In this document: positions 1 to 6,625 of the stretch, piece by piece | How positions within the stretch are numbered: position 1 is the stretch's first letter | Layout of the letters: each line of letters opens with the position of its first letter | DNA from: Glaciimonas sp. | GTDB lineage: Bacteria; Pseudomonadota; Gammaproteobacteria; Burkholderiales; Burkholderiaceae | Assembly (NCBI GenBank): GCA_014377145.1 | Contig: JACMQE010000201.1 | Span: 1 to 6,680, forward strand | Length of the DNA: 6,680 bases | Reading direction: 5' to 3' | Made by a program: the position numbers and the translations under genes | Notes under the pieces: generated by a model | Told to the model about the DNA's origin: nothing | The model's database searches: none | What the model saw: the letters and a program-made list of their open reading frames with translations, nothing else

Positions 1-240
1 CGTATACAACACATCTTTGATCATGCCATCAGGTTTATCAACAGCTGCTTCTGCCAGTTTGAATAGAACATTGGTTTTACCACGCACACGGCGCAAATCA
101 TTGAGCAACTTTTTCTCGACTTTGTGCTCAGCAAGGGTGCCTTGCATCCGCAATTGCACAATCAGGCATAGCAGCATACGACATTGGAAAACGTTTAGCC
201 GTCATCGGTCATTGCCAAGCTGTTCAAAAAACGGCACGTC
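1..240 (-). pseudogene. Internal fragment of a Tn3-family transposase (TnpA), degraded and cut by the window edge
   Basis: An open minus-strand frame of 67 codons (201 to 1) runs off the left edge; the same frame continues upstream to about 240 across a TGA at 204-202. The stretch KVEKKLLNDLRRVRGKTNVL followed by FKLAEAAVDKPDG resembles the internal segment of large Tn3-family transposases, where a region of the type K-V-x-K-x-L-x-x-x-x-x-R-V-x-G-K-x-N-x-L-F-x-x-A-E-A-A precedes the catalytic half. This match is from memory of the family, not a search. No DDE residues would be expected in this part. The N-terminal part that should lie upstream is not visible, since the next recognisable coding sequence is a different protein, so the fragment is truncated as well as stop-containing. 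It could be another helical protein, so the family call is moderate. Confidence 0.45.
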
Positions 241-287
241 CGGTCAGCTGGGAATAAACCATCCATCCTTACAATCACTGTTTAACC

Positions 288-876
288 TCATCGCCGTCTT
301 TCAATTAACCAGTAGACTAGACTTTCCCCGTCTCTTTAAAGGGCAGTAATTTTGGCACTGGATTTCAACATTTTCTTGCCAGTGAATTTTTTGTGAATCA
401 TTTAGGCTAGTAAGCCTTTCCAGATACATTGGAGCGTATGTTGGGCTGAAGGGTAAATATCAACAGCAGCATTCTTCCACAATAGCCCTGGCGTTGTCAC
501 TTACATACCTACCCCGCTTTCATCCAGCATTACATTTTCGATGGCAGCAATCCGGATGATCGACATAACGACCAAAAAAGTGGTCACTGGATAGTTTCCT
601 GAGTGCGGCGCGTCCGGCGGCAGTATGGGAAAATATCCCCTTGCCATCATCAGCCACACGAAAATAATCTGCATGCTTGCCTAGTCTGTCCAAAAGTTTT
701 TGCTATATGGGATTGTGATAAGTTGGAGGAGGGGTAATCGGATTGGTTTCGGCTGTCGTGATTTAGCACGACTTGCGCTTCGCCAGGCAATCTTTTGTAT
801 GTGAAAATATTATATCAGCAAAGGGTATCAATAATTCGGTGTAACTGCCCGGCTTCCAATCATTAGTTTCAGGCAT
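288..876 (-). pseudogene. Broken gene of about 196 codons, family not recognised
   Basis: Two consecutive minus-strand frames join into one protein-like reading. From ATG at 876-874 the frame reads MPETNDWKPGSYTELLIPFA, continues across TAA and TAG stops (the TAG at 705-703), and then gives an uninterrupted 60-codon stretch (702-520) beginning QKLLDRLGKHADYFRVADDG and including GRAALRKLSSDHFFGRYVDH. A frameshift near 550-560 moves the reading to a second frame containing VMLDESGVGM, VTTPGLLWKNAAVDIYP, HTLQCIWKGLL and RDGESLVYWLIERR, ending at TGA 290-288 with three internal TAA codons. The composition is that of a soluble globular protein, with no membrane segment or signal peptide. The stops and shift show it is dead. 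The N-terminus abuts an IS256 remnant, so the true start may have been lost. I do not recognise the family and assign no function. Confidence 0.6.
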
Positions 877-1085
877 TCTTCAAATTGAATAATAAATTGA
901 ATCATAGTCGATCACTAATCGCGGATCGGCATAGACCACTTTTTAGCCGCTGATTCGAGTACTACATAAATGCCTTTTACACTAAATTCTCAGTCGAGAA
1001 TAGCTTACGCTTATGGCTGATGTTTTTCCGTTTTCATATCTGGTGCAAATTCTACTGCTAATGCTTTTAAGTTATCGTGATCCAT
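874..1085 (-). mobile_element. IS256-family insertion sequence remnant, internally deleted
   Basis: ATG at 1085-1083 opens MDHDNLKALAVEFAPDMKTE, which resembles the usual N-terminus of IS256-family transposases. About 25 codons later the reading jumps to text typical of the extreme C-terminus: KRKLFSTENLV in one frame, then KGIYVVLESAAKKWSMPIRD and, after TAG-TGA, STMIQFIIQFEECL. The family C-terminus characteristically has a KKW-T/S-MPIxxW block followed by an F-x-I-x-F-E-x-R-L ending. A full transposase is about 400 residues, so roughly 300 residues including the DDE core are missing and the element cannot encode an active enzyme. An A/T-rich 100-base stretch with no gene separates it from the asparaginase stop and may hold the left end. 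I could not define terminal inverted repeats or target duplications with confidence. Confidence 0.65.
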
Positions 1086-1187
1086 AAAAATAGTCGATCG
1101 TTTGTTTCACCTGCTAAAATATCAAAGATGAGTAGTTACACAATCTTTTTTACATTTTCTACAGCATAGCGTTACCAATCTCGCCTA

Positions 1188-1685
1188 TCAATCAGAAGCT
1201 TCAAACACTCCCACACTACAATTTTTCTGCACCTTATCCCAGCTAAATATCTTCCCATTCATTGCCACATAAACTCCATGCGGCAAATACTGCACCACCC
1301 CGCAAGCAAACCCGAAATTAAATAACGCATCCGAATTAGTAATCTCATAAGGTATCATTGCCCCAGTGACCACAATAGCTTTGGCAAGGTTACCTGCCCC
1401 TAACACCGCTGCCGTCTCCTGCATAGTATCGGTGCCATGAATAATCACAATTGCCTCTTCCTCCGCATTCGCACAAGATGCCAACACACGCCGACGATCA
1501 ATGTCCTGCATATCAAGTGAATCCAACAACGGTAACTCCTCTAGCTCGATGGCGGAGTTGATACGCGTGCGGGCAATTACTTGCGGCAGATGGCTAGCAG
1601 CAAACACCAGCTCGCCCGCTATTTCGTCATAATGTTTATCAAATGTACCGCCGGTGGCGATAACACGTAATGTACGAAGTACCAT
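1188..1685 (-). CDS. Short L-asparaginase-domain protein (165 aa), apparently intact
   Basis: This protein carries the N-terminal catalytic domain of type I/II asparaginases, which hydrolyse L-asparagine to aspartate and ammonia. Visible motifs are IATGGTFDK with the nucleophile-bearing TGGT loop, HGTDTMQETA with the second catalytic Thr-Asp pair, and GAMIPYEITNSDALFN. Full asparaginases are about 330 residues; single-domain proteins of about 165 residues ending just after this region are, as I recall, a recognised stand-alone form in Burkholderiales, so the length is probably natural. Whether the short form is a true asparaginase is uncertain, because the second domain completes the active site in classical enzymes. 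I chose ATG at 1685 (MVLRTLRV) because it places the beta-strand before TGGT at the usual distance and has an AAGGAA upstream. An in-frame ATG at 1724 would overlap the upstream cytochrome gene and add a basic tail. No signal peptide is seen, so it is cytoplasmic. It is the only undamaged gene here. Confidence 0.85.
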   Translation of the reverse strand: MVLRTLRVIATGGTFDKHYDEIAGELVFAASHLPQVIARTRINSAIELEELPLLDSLDMQDIDRRRVLASCANAEEEAIVIIHGTDTMQETAAVLGAGNLAKAIVVTGAMIPYEITNSDALFNFGFACGVVQYLPHGVYVAMNGKIFSWDKVQKNCSVGVFEASD

Positions 1686-1695
1686 ACGATTTAAT

Positions 1696-1701
1696 TTCCT
1701 T
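1696..1701 (-). promoter_or_regulatory. Probable ribosome binding site of the asparaginase gene
   Basis: AAGGAA on the minus strand lies 10 bases before the ATG at 1685. It supports this internal start over the in-frame ATG at 1724, and it lies just after the TAG (1713-1711) of the upstream cytochrome gene, which suggests an operonic arrangement. Confidence 0.5.
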
Positions 1702-1710
1702 TTTTTAGTT

Positions 1711-3000
1711 CTAGTCGTTATCATTATTAGCCCGTATTTCGGGGTCTACAACTTTACGTGCGCGGCGCCGCGAAAACAAAAAAATCAATAAAAATAGCAC
1801 AAATGCCGTCGCTCCCATTCCCCACGATAACAAAACTAATATCAGGGGCATGGCGCCGCCCCGGCCCTGTATTTTAACGTGCTCCGGCGTCACCGTTGCC
1901 ACTTCCGTATTCCCGCGGTATGCTTCAAAATATAATTCTCAACGTGGCAATCTATGTGTCGCTCAAATGCGCGGCAAAGCCGGACATAAATGCTTCATCG
2001 GATTTACCGTTGTGATGGACACCATTCAAAATCACCATTAGTAGATTGCTAGAGTCAGATGCGCCAACTGCAATGTTATTAAACAGTGACGGATAGTAAC
2101 CACCCGCAACCCACCACCGCTAGCGGCGTGGCAACTTGCACAATTTCCGCTAAACAGTTCTGCACTGCCAGCAGCGAACACGCTAGTAGGTATCGGTGCC
2201 ATCCCACGTAAATCGGCATCGTCCTGCGACGGCGCACCCCAAGCGTAACGCGGCTTCAGATCGCCTTCCCCATAGATCCCCGGCACGCTGCGCAGATAAG
2301 TGATGATGGTTTTCACATCGGGATCGGCCAGGTATTGCAGGCTATGTTAAATCGTTTCCGCCATACCGCCGCCAGCGGAGGCTTTGCCGGGAACCAGACC
2401 GGTTTGCAAATATTGCGCCATTCCCGCATCTGTCCAGCCGCCTAGTTGCGCGCTGCTAAAAACCAGTTTGTGATTTATGCCAATGGTGATATTGCGCGGG
2501 GTGTGACATTCCTGGCATTACGCTAACCCCTCCACTAAATACACTCCCCCGATTTCATTCTACACTTTTTGCTGGATCAGCTTGCCAGCCCGCCAGAATA
2601 AGTCACTGGTTAAACGGAAACAGCAAATTGTTTTGCGGCGTCTTCTGATTAATCGCATGTAAGCTAAACAGATAGGCTTTGATTGCCAGTACATTCTCAC
2701 GCGACAATTTGGTAAACGCGGTATAGGGAAACGCTGGAATAGATGCTCACCATGTTTACCAATCCCCAGAGGCATAGCGTAAATGAAATCGTCATCCATC
2801 CAGGTGCCGATGCCAGTTTCTTTATCCGGTGTGATATTCGGGCCATAAATGTTCCCGAATGGCGTTGCTAAAGGATAGCCGCCAGCAAACGGTTTGACTT
2901 TATCCACCTTGTGACAAGCAATACAGTCTGCGACCCGCACCAGATATTCGCCACGCTTGATTTGATCGGCATTCGTACTAGCACTGGCATTCGCCGCCGC
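1711..3000 (-). pseudogene. Triheme cytochrome c subunit (beta) of an FAD-dependent sugar/gluconate-type dehydrogenase, degraded
   Basis: In this family the subunit takes electrons from the flavoprotein and passes them to the quinone pool or an oxidase at the outer face of the inner membrane. Three haem c sites survive in the DNA: CIACH (2925-2911), CQECH (2517-2503) and CASCH (2142-2128). Between them are family segments such as GEYLVRVADC, NITPDKETGIG, KLSRENVLAIKAYLFSL, LQTGLVPGKASAGGGMAE, GGYYPSLFNN and VILNGVHHNGK. The end (from about 1902) reads TEVATVTPEHVK followed by a hydrophobic helix (1854-1771) and a basic tail, a C-terminal membrane anchor. Lesions include a frameshift near 2725, TGA where W or R is expected in FPFNQ-x-LI, TGA for W in SVE-x-NRG, a shift just before haem 2, TAA in ETI-x-HSL, a shift near 2110, TAG in LSDT-x-IA and another shift before 1902. 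The length, about 430 codons, is normal. It has no signal peptide and continues in frame from the flavoprotein gene. Confidence 0.9.
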
Positions 3001-4587
3001 CATTTCAGATGCAATCTGTACCATCGCATCCGCCGCAATAGTCAGCGCGCAATTGACTGTGCCCGCTACCGGCATAACTGCGCTACTGGCAATGAACAGA
3101 TTTTCGTGATCATGCGAACGACAATGCGCATCCACCACCGAATCGCGGGGATCGCCGCCAATAATGGTCGCCCCTATGATGTGATTATTCGGCGCAAAAT
3201 TATCGTCGAATGTCGCCTCGATGCCGCCAAACATCGCGGCGATACTGGCATATGTTTCATGGGTCAGAGCGGCACTTTTTTGACATAATTGTCGATTTCG
3301 TAAGTAATTTCCGATTGCGGAATACCCAGCGCGTCGCGCTTCTCGGTTCTGGCGCGGATACGGTTTGCGAGATTTACCAACATACCGTGGAAGCTATTCA
3401 GATTCAATGTACGGGCGGCCAGATGGCGGATTTCTGTATCCAGTTTGGTGCCCACTAAACTCTGCTTCAATGCTGCTTGAGCAGCATGATTTGTCTGCGC
3501 CATGTTGTTAAAATGCAATTTTTCCCGCATAGTCCGAGCGAAAAGGACCGTCATGCATATCGATTATGGAAGTCATTTCTATCGGTCTGTGCCCCAACCA
3601 CATATCTTCATTGGCAAGGAAAGTGACACTAGTCCCGGGATGATCCATCAAATTTCGCCAGATCTGATCGGAACTGTTACCACTTTCGTTAGGATACTTA
3701 TCGTCGATCGATATCAACATCAGTTTCGGAATTTCAATACCATTCGCGGCTAAGACAAAGTATTTTCCAGTCACCCGATGCGTGGCACCGTCAGGATCTT
3801 TGTAATATACGGGGCTGACACGATTTGCGCCTTCAACTTCAATTCGATACACAACCGCATTCGGCAGGACTTTGGCACCGACTTTTTCGGCTTTCTCGAC
3901 TTGAATAATGCCGCCGTACATCGCGGCAATCGGACAAATCGGCATACAGTTATTGTTGCCACAGCAGTTCGGACGGGCATCGTAGACACGACTGTTACGC
4001 GCTCCGGCTCGGACACTACTTTGTGGTCATGGGCATTGACAACCGCACTAAAGCGCTGGCTATTCCACGACAGTGGTAAAGGTGTCATCGGATACAGTTG
4101 CTTACGCGGCGATCCCAGATCGGTGCTGTCGTTAGGACCCGATATGCCTAGCTCTACTTCAGCCCGGTAATAATAGGGTTCGAGTTCTTCGTAACTAATC
4201 GGCCATTTGCGTCCAACGCCGTAGACATCTTTCAGCTTAAAATCGATGGGCAAAAAACGCCACGTAGAAACAACCCAATGCCAGGTAGTCTCGCCAACCG
4301 CACGAATATATTGCGAATTGTAGGGCTGCGATCCTTTCTGAATCAAGTAATTATTTTCTGGTGTGTATTCACGATGCGTGAGCATATTTGGTAAACGGAT
4401 AAGGGGTCATGAAATCATCTTTACTGGCCGTATTACGATAGTTCTTGACGATCCGCCAGCGTTCCAGCTTTGGCCCTGCTTCCAATACTAATACCGAAAT
4501 CTCGCCTTTGGCCAGTTGATGCGCGACCATGGCACCGGCGACATCGAAACCGACAATAACAACGTCCGCAGACAGGTTATTAGCCAT
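3001..4587 (-). pseudogene. GMC-family flavoprotein subunit (alpha) of an FAD-dependent glucose/gluconate-type dehydrogenase, degraded
   Basis: About 529 codons, close to the family length of about 540. The N-terminal Rossmann motif reads VVIVGFDVAGAMVAHQLA, where GSGVAG is expected. Then come KLERWRIVKNY, EYTPENNYLIQKGS, VGETTWHW (expected VGGTTWHW), FKLKDVYGVGRKWPISYEEL, LGSPRKQLYPMTPLPLSW, the cluster CCGNNNCMPICP (the CC-x4-C-x3-C pattern of the 3Fe-4S site in FAD-glucose dehydrogenases), HRVTGKYFVLAANGIE, NLMDHPGTSVTFLANE and the C-terminal GDPRDSVVDAHCRSHDHENL plus GTVNCALTIAA with the catalytic His and Asn. Frameshifts occur near 4378, near 4005, at the A5 run 3519-3523 and at the A6 run 3276-3281, each switching cleanly to the next matching segment. 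The start is set by AGGGA seven bases upstream. Substrate cannot be settled; glucose, gluconate or another polyol are all possible. Confidence 0.92.
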
Positions 4588-4594
4588 CCTTATA

Positions 4595-4599
4595 TCCCT
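4595..4599 (-). promoter_or_regulatory. Probable ribosome binding site of the GMC flavoprotein gene
   Basis: AGGGA on the minus strand is separated by seven bases from the ATG at 4587. This supports the start at MANNLSADVVIVG, which begins a few residues before the Rossmann strand as in the family. Confidence 0.5.
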
Positions 4600-4654
4600 A
4601 TTTTCAAGACTGCTGGTTGTATTGGCGTTGATCTTTGAGTGACCTGAAACATCG

Positions 4655-4689
4655 GCACCACCTGTGTGACCTAGTAGCCCAGGTGGTGC
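4655..4689. repeat. Perfect 10-bp inverted repeat between the small-subunit remnant and the flavoprotein gene
   Basis: GCACCACCTG (4655-4664) and its exact complement CAGGTGGTGC (4680-4689) flank a 15-base loop. The repeat sits about 70 bases upstream of the flavoprotein start, overlapping the degraded end of the small-subunit gene. There is no T-run on either side, so it is not a typical intrinsic terminator. It could form an intercistronic RNA hairpin or be a chance product of decay. Confidence 0.6.
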
Positions 4690-4785
4690 GCCAATAAGCC
4701 GGCATTACCACGGCAGCGCGCATCAACGCTTGCTCAAAAGCAATCACTTTTCCTTGCGTACCGCTCTACCCGCCACACCCAGATT
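4660..4785 (-). pseudogene. C-terminal trace of the small (gamma) subunit of the same dehydrogenase
   Basis: Just upstream of the flavoprotein gene, the minus strand reads NLGVAGRAVRKEK (4785 onward) and, after removing one A from an AAAA run, VIAFEQALM with RAAVVMPAYW (4747-4691). Small subunits of gluconate/FAD-glucose dehydrogenases end in a block of the form W-Y-L-G-V-x(n)-V-I/V-T-Y-E-x-A-L-M followed by a Cys-containing P-x-Y/F-W segment, so spacing and order agree, although the expected Cys is absent. The Tat signal and N-terminal 100 or so residues expected further upstream are not visible; 4786-5032 holds no readable gene on either strand. In the family this subunit carries the twin-arginine signal that exports the flavoprotein, so its loss alone would disable the complex. 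The identification rests on a short motif plus gene order. Confidence 0.4.
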
Positions 4786-5032
4786 TGATGTGGCACCTTG
4801 CTCAGGTTTGTACGTAAATATTGCCAGCCCCTTTGCCACTGCCCTAAAAAATATCGTTGCGACGTATCAAAAAGGAGAGCATCAAGACCAGTTGGTATTA
4901 TTAAAACTCCCCTGCCAGTACCAATATGGGTAGACACAATCAAGTGAAGACGTCACCAAACGTAATCGCGGTCCCGAGCCCACCTCAATATTTACCCACC
5001 GGAGCTATTCAATGGCCCACCCTATTATGTAC

Positions 5033-5036
5033 AGGA
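5033..5036 (+). promoter_or_regulatory. Probable ribosome binding site of the metallophosphoesterase gene
   Basis: AGGA lies six bases before ATG 5043-5045. It supports this start over the in-frame ATG at 4926, whose 39-residue extension has no family resemblance. Confidence 0.5.
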
Positions 5037-5042
5037 TTCTGT

Positions 5043-6237
5043 ATGCCATCGCGTAAGGCTGTTGCTTTTGTTATTTGCCTGCTTGCTGTTTTGCATGGAT
5101 TAATTGGTTGGCTGGTTTTACCAGCGTTGCCAGTCTCATCTTGGCTGCAATGGCTGGGCGCGGCCTGGCTGTTGCTGTCTTTTTTGCTGATCCCTGTTGG
5201 TTTGCTGACCTCGATGATGCAACGTCAGCCTGTTTCGGATCGGCTGGTGTGGGCTGGCATGTTGGCGATGGGTATGTTTTCTTCGTTATTGATGATGACG
5301 TTGTTACGCTAGATCATTTTGCTAGTGGCACCATGGCTAAGCAAGGTATGCCTTCTTTTAATGCTTCGGCAGTACTGCTTGTTGACCACTGCCAGTACGA
5401 TAGTCGGCTTTTTCAATGCACGGCGGCTAGCCAAGGTAGTCGAAATCGATGTGCCTATCAGGGATCTTCCGACTAGTTTGCATGGATTGACGATTGCCCA
5501 GATTAGCGATATTCATGTCGGCCCGACCATCAAGCACGGCTATCTGAATGCGATCGTTGAGCGTGTCAATGGATTGCGATCTGACATCATCGCAGTGACA
5601 GGTGATCTAGTTTGACGGTAGTGTTCATCGGTTGGCCCAGCATACGGCAGCGCTGGCGAACCTGAAGTCGCGCCACGGCGTGTATTTTGTGAATGGCAAT
5701 TATGAATATTATTTAAGCGCAAACGCCTGGATCACTGAAGTGCGGCGTCTGGGATTGAAGGTATTAATGAATGCACACGTCATCCTTCAGCATCAAGGTA
5801 TATCAATGTTAGTAGCGGGTGTAACAGACTACGGCGAGCATCATTTCGACGAATCACATCGCAGCGATCCGCATCTGGCTATTGTGGAGACGGCGATCCA
5901 GAGAACAACTATCGGCAAGACGGCTATCCGTGACGCTAAAACGAAGAGATGCCTAACGGTCCAATATGGGATCAAATTGCTGTTGGCGCATCAACCGCTC
6001 TCAGCTGAAGCAGCGGCAGATGCCGGTTTTGATTTACAGCTGTCGGGCCATACTCACGATGGGCAGTTTTTTCTTGGAATTTGTTTGTACCTTTGTAATA
6101 ATTCTATACTGCCAGCCTACACAAATTGCACGATCTATGGGGTATATACTAGCCGAGAAACCGGCTATTGGGGACCGTAAAAGTGACTCTGGGCACCATC
6201 AGAAATTACCTTTTTGCAACTCATACCGCCTAAATAA
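5043..6237 (+). pseudogene. Membrane-anchored calcineurin-like metallophosphoesterase (YkuE/YaeI type), degraded
   Basis: Proteins of this type are inner-membrane metal-dependent phosphoesterases; the substrate in this lineage is unknown, while E. coli YaeI acts on UDP-2,3-diacylglucosamine-like lipids. The N-terminus from MPSRKAVAFVICLLAVLHGL holds about four hydrophobic segments, then GFFNARR, LTIAQISDIHVGPTIKHGY (first metal motif, DIH at 5508-5516), TGDLV, GNYEYY, LLLAHQPLSAEAAADAGF, LQLSGHTHDGQFF and TGYWGP. Lesions are a TAG at 5310-5312 inside the membrane region, an extra T in the run 5611-5613 that breaks GDLV-DGSVHRLAQHTAAL, His to Tyr in the GNHE motif (codon 5701-5703), Gly to Asp after GHTH (6058-6060), and shifts plus stops after about 6075, where WNLFVPL, FYTASLHKLHDLW and APSEITFLQLIPPK fall in different frames. 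The reading ends at TAA 6235-6237. Its length of about 398 codons is near normal. Confidence 0.92.
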
Positions 6238-6491
6238 CGCATGCTATTTCATTTCGTATTAAGATTTACGCAAAGTTGTCCCAGCAACGGGCTTGGCAAA
6301 CCTGCCGACGAAAACAGTACGCTAGGGTAGCTAGGAGTGCACAACATCACTGGGGCGGCTTTGTTTCTTCATAGCAATTGTGACTATACACGGGGCCAAC
6401 CGCTGCGACAGCAGTCATCTATCGCTAGTTACTATTGTATCGGAGCGGAATCTGAGTTATTCGGCATGTTAGCCATGGCGAGGTCGCACGA

Positions 6492-6601
6492 TCAATGTGA
6501 AATCTCCCCAAAACGACCGTTATGAAAATCCTCCATCGCGCTAATAATTTTTGCCCGGGTATTCATCACGAAAGGTCCGTTTGCCACCCCGGGCTATCAC
6601 C
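6492..6601 (-). pseudogene. C-terminal end of a pirin-family gene, partial and damaged
   Basis: The minus strand ends with 31 codons reading VANGPFVMNTRAKIISAMED then FHNGRFGEISH and TGA at 6494-6492. Pirin C-termini in proteobacteria typically read G-E-P-x-V-A-x-x-G-P-F-V-M-N-T followed by a helix and a D-F/Y-x-x-G-R/K-F-G ending, which this matches well. A one-base shift in the CCCGGGG run (6593-6587) recovers GDSP immediately before VANG, as the family predicts. Further upstream, toward the right edge, no pirin sequence can be read: the DNA becomes a run of G and C. Pirins are cupin-fold, metal-binding proteins, some acting as quercetin dioxygenases or redox sensors; the metal-binding N-terminal domain is outside or destroyed here. 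The gene converges on the phosphoesterase gene; 6238-6491 holds no readable gene. Confidence 0.6.
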
Positions 6602-6602
6602 A

Positions 6603-6625
6603 GGGGCCCGCCCTGAGCGGGCCCC
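6603..6625. repeat. Perfect 9-bp G/C palindrome with 5-base loop, near the window edge
   Basis: GGGGCCCGC (6603-6611) pairs exactly with GCGGGCCCC (6617-6625) around the loop CCTGA. It is followed on the plus strand by eight G, TTACC and six T (6639-6644). The T-run is 13 bases from the stem, so it is a poor intrinsic terminator. It lies where the body of the pirin gene should be, and its composition differs sharply from the rest of the window. Confidence 0.65.

Noticed and set aside
17..349. Plus-strand open frame of 110 codons
   Set aside because: It lies antisense to the transposase fragment and to the end of the unrecognised gene. Its protein is rich in Ser, Arg and Leu without any motif, while the minus strand gives family-like sequence.
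900..960. Minus-strand reading VVYADPRLVIDYDSIYYSI as an N-terminal extension of the unrecognised gene
   Set aside because: The same bases in another frame give the much better IS256 C-terminal match (KKWSMPIRD, FIIQFEE), and a TGA separates this reading from the ATG at 876.
1850..2041. Plus-strand open frame of 63 codons
   Set aside because: It is the antisense shadow of the cytochrome C-terminus, whose minus-strand text (GGYYPSLFNN, TEVATVTPEHVK) is clearly the coding one.
2911..3458. Plus-strand open frames opposite the flavoprotein and cytochrome genes
   Set aside because: They are antisense shadows; all haem and GMC motifs are on the minus strand.
3502..4170. Further plus-strand open frames of 83 and 130 codons
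   Set aside because: They are antisense to well-matched GMC flavoprotein segments and contain no recognisable domain.
4730..4943. Overlapping open frames of 67 (plus) and 69 (minus) codons
   Set aside because: Neither resembles a known protein. The only family-like text here is the short small-subunit trace, in other minus-strand frames.
4926..5042. N-terminal extension of the phosphoesterase to the ATG at 4926
   Set aside because: The 39 added residues are polar and Pro-rich with no family match, and a better-placed AGGA precedes the ATG at 5043.
6337..6525. Plus-strand open frame of 62 codons between the phosphoesterase and the pirin end
   Set aside because: It shows no recognisable motif and overlaps the pirin C-terminus on the other strand. 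I see no support for a gene in 6238-6491.
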